From: Deltaproteobacteria bacterium
Lineage (GTDB): Bacteria > Myxococcota_A > Polyangia > Polyangiales > Ga0077539
DNA: 5,087 nucleotides
Direction: 5' to 3'
Assembly: GCA_947494865.1 (NCBI GenBank)
Contig: CANMAT010000384.1
Location: 1-5,087 of the forward strand
Made by a program: the position numbers and the translations under genes. Positions 1 through 5,087 of this stretch are shown here, piece by piece. The notes beneath the pieces were generated by a model. The model made no database searches. It saw only the letters and a program-made list of their open reading frames with translations, and was not told the origin of the DNA. Position 1 is the stretch's first letter. The number at the start of each line of letters is the position of its first letter.

Positions 1-1665
1 CTCGCTGCGGGCGATCTCGGCGACGTGAAAGAGCGCGATGCCCGGCGCGGCGCTCTCGAGGTCGGAGACGCCCGAGAGGAGGTCGCGCTCGCAGCGGTCG
101 GCCTCGTCGCCGAGGGCGTAGCGGAGCACCGTGCGAATGCCCACCACGCTCGAGAGGTAGCCCGACGCGCAGGTGAGCATCACGGCACCCGTGCGGTCGA
201 GCAGCGCGAGGAGATCGCCGTAGAGGGCGTCGAGCGCCTTGTTGGAGAGGGCGGCCATGTCGAGGCCCTCGACGCGCACGCGCGAGGCGCGAAACTCCTC
301 GTCGAAGCGCTCGACGCGGCGGTCGAGGCCCGCGTTCTCGGCGACGTAGCGCGCGCCCGTGAGCGGGAGCCGCGCGAAGAAGGTGCCCCACTGCCCCGGC
401 TCGACCTGGCGCTCGATCTCGTCGAGGCCGCCGCCGCCGCCGAACTCCAGCAGCATGCGCGCGTTGAGCACGGGCACCTGCCGCGCGATGCGCATGAAGT
501 TGGTGAGGTTGAGATAGATGCGCCCGTGGAAGCTCCCCACGAGCTCGACGCCCGGCGGGAGCACGCACCCGAGCGACTTGAAGGCCTGTTGAAACCCCAG
601 TTCGCTGAAGGCCGCCGCGATCGACCACGTGAGCGGCGTCGCAACGCCGGGCAGCGCCTCGCCGACGTTCACGTTGCTCCAGATCCACGTGGAGGGGTCG
701 TCGAGCGCGGCGCCCTTCGGTGGCTCGCTCAGCCCCACGATGGGACGCGACTGCAGGGCCCAGAGCACCCCGTCTTCCCACGCCCACTCGATGTCGCGGG
801 GGCCGCCCTCGTGCCGCTCTACCGCGTCGCCGAGAGCGCACAGCGCGCGAATCTGCACGTCGCTGATCGCCGCCGAGCGCCGCCGGTCGAGCGCCACGGG
901 CTCGCGGTACGTGCCGCCCTCGTCGCGCACGCGCACCGCCGCGGGCTTGTCGCCGAGGTTGCGCGCGAGCACGCGCCCCGACGCGCGGTCGACGCGAAAC
1001 ACGTCGGGCGAGATGCCGCCGTCGACCACGGAGCACCCGAGCCCGAAGGCCGCCTCGACCACCATCACCCCGCGCTCGCGGCTCACCGGGTCGACGGTGA
1101 AGAGCACCCCCGCGGAGTCGGCCCGCACCATGCGCTGCACCACCACGCCCACGGCCACGTCGCGGCGCGCGCGGGCGGGCCGTCGGGCGAGGTACGTCAT
1201 CGCGCGCTCTTGATAGATCGACGCGAAGCAGCGGAGCACGGCGGCGAACACCGCGTCGACGCCCGTGACGCCGAGCACGGTCTCTTGCAGGCCCGCGGCG
1301 CTCGCGTCGTGGGCGTCTTCGTGGAGGGCGCTCGAGCGCACGGCCACCAGAGGCCCGTCGAGGGCGCCGTAGGCCGCTGCGATCTCGGCCCGCAGCGCCT
1401 CGCTGAGTGTGCCCGAGAGCACGCGCTGGCGGATCGATTCGAGGCGCGACGCGAGGCGCGACTCGCGGCTCCCGAGGAGCAGCTGCGCGGGCCACTGCGC
1501 GCGCGGGAGCACCGCCGCCAGCGTGTCTTCGAAGGCCCGCGCCGAGACGGCGAACCCTTCGGGCACGCGCGCCCCCGAGACGTCGCCGAGCGCAGCGAGC
1601 TGCGCGGCCTTGGGGCCGAAGCGTGAGGCGTCGCGCGCGTTCGCCAGGGAGACCACGTACACCAT
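1..1665 (-). CDS. PEP synthase / rifampin phosphotransferase-like PEP-utilising protein (C-terminus cut off)
   Basis: The minus-strand frame is open from ATG at 1665 to the window edge: 555 codons with no stop. Seen: an N-terminal PPDK/PEP-synthase ATP-grasp region (about residues 1-310), with GPKAAQL at 17-23 (Lys19), VRSSALHED from 109 (Arg110), VVVQRM at 174-179, GVLFTVDP at 186-193, FGLG at 207-210, GISPD at 217-221, DIEWA at 291-295 and QSRPI at 305-309. The Lys, Arg, Glu, Gln and Arg that contact ATP in this family are all present. Next comes EALPGVATPLTWS (336-348), typical of the central domain of rifampin phosphotransferase-like proteins. Members move a phosphate from ATP through a swivelling histidine to pyruvate or another acceptor; that histidine domain would lie beyond position 1, so the substrate cannot be named. 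Start choice: ATG 1665 is the only start after the in-frame stop at 1726-1728. Cytosolic; no signal peptide seen. Divergent from purF. A housekeeping PEP synthase is less likely than an RPH-like paralogue, but this is not settled. Confidence 0.88.
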   Translation of the reverse strand, partial: MVYVVSLANARDASRFGPKAAQLAALGDVSGARVPEGFAVSARAFEDTLAAVLPRAQWPAQLLLGSRESRLASRLESIRQRVLSGTLSEALRAEIAAAYGALDGPLVAVRSSALHEDAHDASAAGLQETVLGVTGVDAVFAAVLRCFASIYQERAMTYLARRPARARRDVAVGVVVQRMVRADSAGVLFTVDPVSRERGVMVVEAAFGLGCSVVDGGISPDVFRVDRASGRVLARNLGDKPAAVRVRDEGGTYREPVALDRRRSAAISDVQIRALCALGDAVERHEGGPRDIEWAWEDGVLWALQSRPIVGLSEPPKGAALDDPSTWIWSNVNVGEALPGVATPLTWSIAAAFSELGFQQAFKSLGCVLPPGVELVGSFHGRIYLNLTNFMRIARQVPVLNARMLLEFGGGGGLDEIERQVEPGQWGTFFARLPLTGARYVAENAGLDRRVERFDEEFRASRVRVEGLDMAALSNKALDALYGDLLALLDRTGAVMLTCASGYLSSVVGIRTVLRYALGDEADRCERDLLSGVSDLESAAPGIALFHVAEIARSE

Positions 1666-1743
1666 TGGGCCCGAGCATACTCCTCCTCGCGCGGTCGCCG
1701 ATTGGTGTTCTCCGGTGCGCGCGTGCTACCCGTTGGCCCTGCC
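1666..1743. promoter_or_regulatory. Divergent intergenic region between the PEP-utilising gene and purF
   Basis: These 78 bases must carry the promoters of both divergent genes unless purF starts further upstream. The least GC-rich spot is around 1701-1712. For purF, TTGGTG (1702-1707) could act as a -35 element, with a poor -10 near GCTACC (1725-1730) 17 bases downstream. No good -10 match is seen for the minus-strand gene. I could not find a PurR-type operator or a purine riboswitch; the leader is too short for the latter. Confidence 0.3.
1680..1688 (-). promoter_or_regulatory. Shine-Dalgarno-like GAGGAGGAG upstream of the PEP-utilising gene
   Basis: Read on the minus strand this is a strong purine-rich anti-16S match, but it ends 14 bases before the ATG at 1665, which is longer than usual spacing. 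A closer ATG at 1676-1678 is out of frame with the conserved protein and so is not the start. The match may still serve ATG 1665; the spacing is the weak point. Confidence 0.4.
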
Positions 1744-3171
<1,428 letters not shown>

Positions 3172-3321
3172 CCGCGACGGCGCTACCCACAGCGGCGGCG
3201 CGTCGGCGCGCACGAGAACGTTGTGGTCGATCGCGGACGCGCACTACGATACGACGGGACTCATGAGGTGCTCGCCGGGGACGATGGTGCGACGCAGTGC
3301 GGCTACGGGGCCGGGCGTGGC
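3172..3321 (+). other. Intergenic region between purF and the kinase
   Basis: These 150 bases have no good coding content. The purF frame stays open through them into the kinase without a second stop, so in-frame GTG codons at 3223 and 3268 could extend the kinase N-terminus. That extension has no recognisable sequence. GCGCG-TCGG-CGCGC at 3198-3211 can form a 5-bp hairpin but lacks a T run, so I do not call a terminator for purF. A 20-codon ATG frame at 3263-3325 overlaps the chosen kinase start as GTGA. Confidence 0.5.
3221..3250 (+). promoter_or_regulatory. Possible sigma-70-type promoter for the kinase/PEGA pair
   Basis: TTGTGG (3221-3226) and TACGAT (3245-3250) are separated by 18 bases, giving partial matches to the -35 and -10 consensus in an otherwise very GC-rich stretch. 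Transcription would begin near 3257. That would exclude GTG 3223 as the kinase start and favour GTG 3322 or 3268. This is pattern matching only. Confidence 0.3.
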
Positions 3322-3879
3322 GTGACGCAGGGCGAGGCGCCGCTCGTGCTCGCGGGGAAGTACCGGGTGCTCCGACGCATCGGCGCGGGCGGCATGGGCG
3401 TGGTGCTCGCCGTCGAGAACGTGCGCACCGGCGGGCTGTTTGCGCTCAAGGTGCTTCGCCGCGCCACCGTGCCCGACGAAATGGTGCGGCGCTTCGTGCT
3501 CGAGGCGCGCGCGGCGGTGCGGGTCAAGCACCCCAACGTGGTGCAGGTGTTCGACCTCGAAGACGACCCCGAGACCGCGAGCCTCTACATCGTGCAAGAG
3601 CTCTTGGAGGGCGAGACCCTCGGCGCGCGCCTGCGACGCGACGGGGCCCTCGCGCTCGACGACGCGCTCGCGATCGCCGAGCCCCTCATGGAGGCGCTCG
3701 CGCTCGCGCACGGCATGGACGTGGTGCACCGCGACCTCAAGCCCGAAAACGTGATCCTCGTGGCCGCGCCGGGCGGGCGCTGCGTGCCGAAGCTCATCGA
3801 CTTTGGCATCGCGAAGCTCCTCGACCGGGGCGCCGGTTCGATCCTCACGGCCGAGGGCATGATCGGCACGCCCGCGTAG
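3322..3879 (+). CDS. N-terminal fragment of the Ser/Thr kinase (ATP-binding lobe to activation segment)
   Basis: If the TAG is real, this 185-residue product is made alone. It has the glycine-rich loop GAGGMGVV (21-28), the ATP-anchoring Lys43 in ALKVL, the catalytic loop HRDLKPEN (136-143; Asp138, Lys140, Asn143), and DFG at 160-162. The Arg before the catalytic Asp marks an RD kinase, normally switched on by activation-loop phosphorylation. The fragment stops at GTPA, before the SPE motif (APE in most kinases) and every later helix of the C-lobe. By family knowledge such a fragment should be unstable or inactive, although all residues that contact ATP and magnesium are present. Confidence 0.7.
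   Translation: MTQGEAPLVLAGKYRVLRRIGAGGMGVVLAVENVRTGGLFALKVLRRATVPDEMVRRFVLEARAAVRVKHPNVVQVFDLEDDPETASLYIVQELLEGETLGARLRRDGALALDDALAIAEPLMEALALAHGMDVVHRDLKPENVILVAAPGGRCVPKLIDFGIAKLLDRGAGSILTAEGMIGTPA
3877..3879 (+). other. In-frame amber codon at the conserved activation-segment Tyr
   Basis: The codon is TAG, directly followed by ATG (MSPEQ). The family has GTPxY-M/L-SPEQ at this place, so the expected codon is Tyr. Tyr codons I read nearby in this window are TAC, making one C-to-G change the simplest route. Confidence 0.9.
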
Positions 3880-4587
3880 ATGTCCCCCGAGCAGATCGAG
3901 GACGCGCGCACCGTCGACGCCCGCACCGACGTCTGGTCCATGGGCGTGCTCCTCGTCGAGATGCTCACGGGCGTGTGCCCCTTTCAGCGCGACTCGCAGA
4001 TCGGGACGCTCTCGGCGGTGCTCACCGAGAACATCGCGCGCCTCGACCATACGGCGCCCGCGGTGCCCCGACGCGTCGCCGACGCCGTCGAGCGCGCCCT
4101 GCAGCGCCGGCGCGACCTGCGCCACCCCACGATCGAAGCGTTCCTCCTCGAACTCCGCGGCGCGCGGTCATCCCCCGGCGCGACGCCCGCCGTCGCCGCG
4201 CCCCTCGCGTCGCCTCCGCCGCGCTCTGTGCTGCGCGCGCTGCCCGCCCTCGTCGGCGGCGCCGCGCTGCTCGCGGGCCTCGCCGCGGTGCGCGGCCTCG
4301 GAGCGCCGTCGCACGACGCGCGCGCACCCGCGACGCCCGCGACCGCGACGCCCCTCGCCGCGCCGGTGCGCGCCGATGCGTCCGTCGACGCGAGCGCTGC
4401 GCCGACCGACGCGATGGCGCCCGTCGACGCCCCCGCGCAGGCCGACGCGCGCGCCGACGCGCCGCCGCGGGCTCGCCCCGCGCAGCGCGACGCCGCGACC
4501 TCGCGCCGTGACGCGGCGAGCGAGCGGCACCTCCAGCAGCTACCAGCCTCCGAGGCTCCCCTCACCAACGGAGCGATGCCATCGTAA
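3880..4587 (+). CDS. C-terminal fragment of the Ser/Thr kinase (C-lobe, membrane segment, Ala/Asp/Pro tail)
   Basis: This reading frame of 235 residues begins with the ATG just after the TAG, so it could only be made separately by re-initiation; no convincing ribosome binding site precedes it. It starts at MSPEQ, then has DVWSMGVLLVEMLTG (conserved Asp of the F helix, residue 203 of the full kinase) and helices ending near ELRGARS (about 278-283). A basic/Pro linker follows, then a hydrophobic stretch around LPALVGGAALLAGLAAV that fits one membrane span. The remaining roughly 95 residues are low-complexity, with repeated VDA, ADA and DAP units and no recognisable sensor domain; by topology they would lie in the periplasm. 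The fragment has no ATP-binding or catalytic residues. Confidence 0.7.
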   Translation: MSPEQIEDARTVDARTDVWSMGVLLVEMLTGVCPFQRDSQIGTLSAVLTENIARLDHTAPAVPRRVADAVERALQRRRDLRHPTIEAFLLELRGARSSPGATPAVAAPLASPPPRSVLRALPALVGGAALLAGLAAVRGLGAPSHDARAPATPATATPLAAPVRADASVDASAAPTDAMAPVDAPAQADARADAPPRARPAQRDAATSRRDAASERHLQQLPASEAPLTNGAMPS

Positions 4588-5087
4588 TGAAGCCTACGCT
4601 CTCGCTCGGCGCGCTCAGCGCCGCGCTGCTCGCCGCCCGCATCGCCCGCGCGCAGCCGACGACGCCCGCCTGCCCCTCCCCCGACGCGCTGGAGCGCGAG
4701 GTGGCAGCGCGTGAAGGCCCCGACGCGCTCCTGCGCTACGGGCGCGACCTGCGCGTGCTGCGCTGCGAGGCCGAGTCGCTGCGCCCGCTCGAGGCGATCC
4801 CCGACGCGGCGCGATCGCCCGAGGCGCACGCGCAGATCGGGTCGGCGCACCAGGCGCTCGGCAACTGGGTGCAGGCCGAGGCCTCGATGCGACGCGCGAT
4901 GGCCGCAAGCGCCGACCCGTGGGTGGCGCAGCACCTCGCGCGCATGGAGCGCGCGTACGGAGAGATCCAGCGCCGCGTAGGGCGCGGAGGTGCGCATCAA
5001 CGGCGAGCCCCGCGGTCGCCTGCCGCTGCCCGAACCCCTCATTGTGGTGGCGGGCACCCACACCCTCCAGGTGATCGCTCCGCACTA
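4587..5087 (+). pseudogene. Secreted TPR and PEGA-domain protein, frameshifted and cut off by the window edge
   Basis: The start ATG (4587-4589) shares its A with the kinase TAA stop, so the two are probably co-translated. Residues 1-23 look like a signal peptide (Lys2, a Leu/Ala-rich core, ARA before QP), giving a periplasmic or cell-surface protein. A helical TPR-like part follows, clearest at SPEAHAQIGSAHQALGNW and its partner helix ending in SADPWVAQH. This frame is sensible to about QRRV (4977-4979). After that the same frame turns into Pro/Arg/His-rich nonsense, while the frame one base later (from 4981) reads GAEVRINGEPRGRLPLPEP and then VVAGTHTLQV, a clear PEGA domain. In that frame a TAG (4978-4980) comes just before it. 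Related proteins have about ten residues (a linker and first strand) between these parts, so a deletion of length 2 modulo 3, or an equivalent assembly error, fits best. PEGA domains are usually extracellular and often encoded beside Ser/Thr kinases in myxobacteria. Exact role unknown. Confidence 0.72.
4981..5087 (+). other. PEGA domain stretch in the shifted frame
   Basis: In the frame beginning at 4981 the sequence matches the PEGA pattern: GAEV, then INGEPRG, a Pro-Leu-Pro turn, and VVAGTHTLQV, continuing to the edge as IAPH followed by a probable Tyr codon cut after TA. The family usually has Gly before that Tyr, where this copy has His. The rest of the domain lies outside the window. Confidence 0.75.

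Larger units (their letters stand above)
3322..4587 (+). pseudogene. Hanks-type Ser/Thr protein kinase with membrane anchor, interrupted by an in-frame TAG
   Basis: Read through the TAG at 3877-3879, this is one 421-residue protein kinase (counting the amber position): kinase domain at about 13-278, one membrane segment at about 303-324, and an Ala/Asp/Pro-rich tail. It would phosphorylate Ser/Thr on unknown targets, with the kinase domain in the cytosol. The stop falls between GTPA (182-185) and MSPEQ (187-191). The family reads GTPxYMSPEQ here, so TAG replaces one Tyr codon and nothing else is lost: both halves are in the same frame and both keep their motifs. The preceding purF also ends in TAG, which argues against genome-wide amber reassignment. 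Possible explanations are a recent nonsense mutation (TAC to TAG), a base-calling error, or local read-through. Start GTG 3322 is chosen because it sits just before the conserved LVLAGKYRVLRRIG; GTG 3223 and GTG 3268 are alternatives. The stop TAA overlaps the next gene's ATG. Confidence 0.85.

Noticed and set aside
427..441. Five GCC triplets in a row as a possible microsatellite
   Set aside because: They encode a run of five glycines (residues 409-413) in an intact frame of the PEP-utilising protein; too short, and nothing suggests phase variation.
25..1626. A 533-residue plus-strand open frame opposite the PEP-utilising gene
   Set aside because: It shares codon boundaries with the recognised minus-strand gene, is rich in Arg, Ala, Glu and His with no motif, and is the usual shadow of high-GC coding DNA.
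3198..3211. Hairpin after purF as a transcription terminator
   Set aside because: The stem is only 5 bp and is not followed by a T run; such hairpins are expected by chance at this GC content.
4345..4500. Repeated DA/VDA/ADA units in the kinase tail as a DNA repeat array
   Set aside because: The units are irregular in spacing and sequence and look like ordinary low-complexity Ala/Asp/Pro linker common behind the membrane segment of such kinases.
4711..4980. An 89-codon plus-strand frame inside the TPR-like gene
   Set aside because: Its translation is Arg/Thr/Pro/Ser-rich nonsense, while the frame from 4587 gives the signal peptide and TPR-like helices. Only the part after 4981 in this phase is meaningful.

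Overview
The window is very GC-rich, with strong G/C preference at third codon positions and long shadow reading frames on the opposite strand. Together with an Hanks-type Ser/Thr kinase carrying a C-terminal membrane anchor, followed by a TPR/PEGA protein, this suggests a myxobacterium-like organism (Myxococcota, perhaps Polyangiales or a Sandaracinus relative). That assignment is inferred from gene style, not from a marker gene.

Layout. Positions 1-1665 (minus strand) hold 555 codons of a pyruvate/PEP-dikinase-type ATP-grasp protein that runs off the left edge. It resembles PEP synthase and rifampin phosphotransferase, and its C-terminal swivelling-histidine domain lies outside the window. 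A 78-bp divergent intergenic region (1666-1743) separates it from purF (1744-3171, plus strand). This is a complete amidophosphoribosyltransferase of the Bacillus type, with a cleavable propeptide, an N-terminal nucleophile cysteine and all four Fe-S ligand cysteines. After a 150-bp gap with a possible promoter comes a Ser/Thr protein kinase locus (about 3322-4587), followed with a TAATG overlap by a secreted TPR plus PEGA-domain protein (4587 to the right edge).

The main point of interest is that both genes of the kinase/PEGA pair are broken. The kinase has an in-frame TAG at 3877-3879, exactly where the activation segment should read GTPAYMSPEQ, so a Tyr codon (TAC) appears to have become amber. 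The PEGA gene changes frame at about 4977-4981: TPR-like sequence in one frame stops making sense and a clear PEGA domain continues in the +1 frame, with the linker and first strand apparently missing. Either the pair is decaying (or is kept as split or recoded genes), or the assembly has errors here. The sequence alone cannot decide between these.

purF commits PRPP to purine synthesis. The kinase/PEGA pair would be a membrane signalling module with no evident link to purines, and the PEP-utilising enzyme is transcribed away from both. I saw no RNA genes, mobile elements, CRISPR arrays or attachment sites. I found no clearly new system; the broken signalling pair is the best lead.
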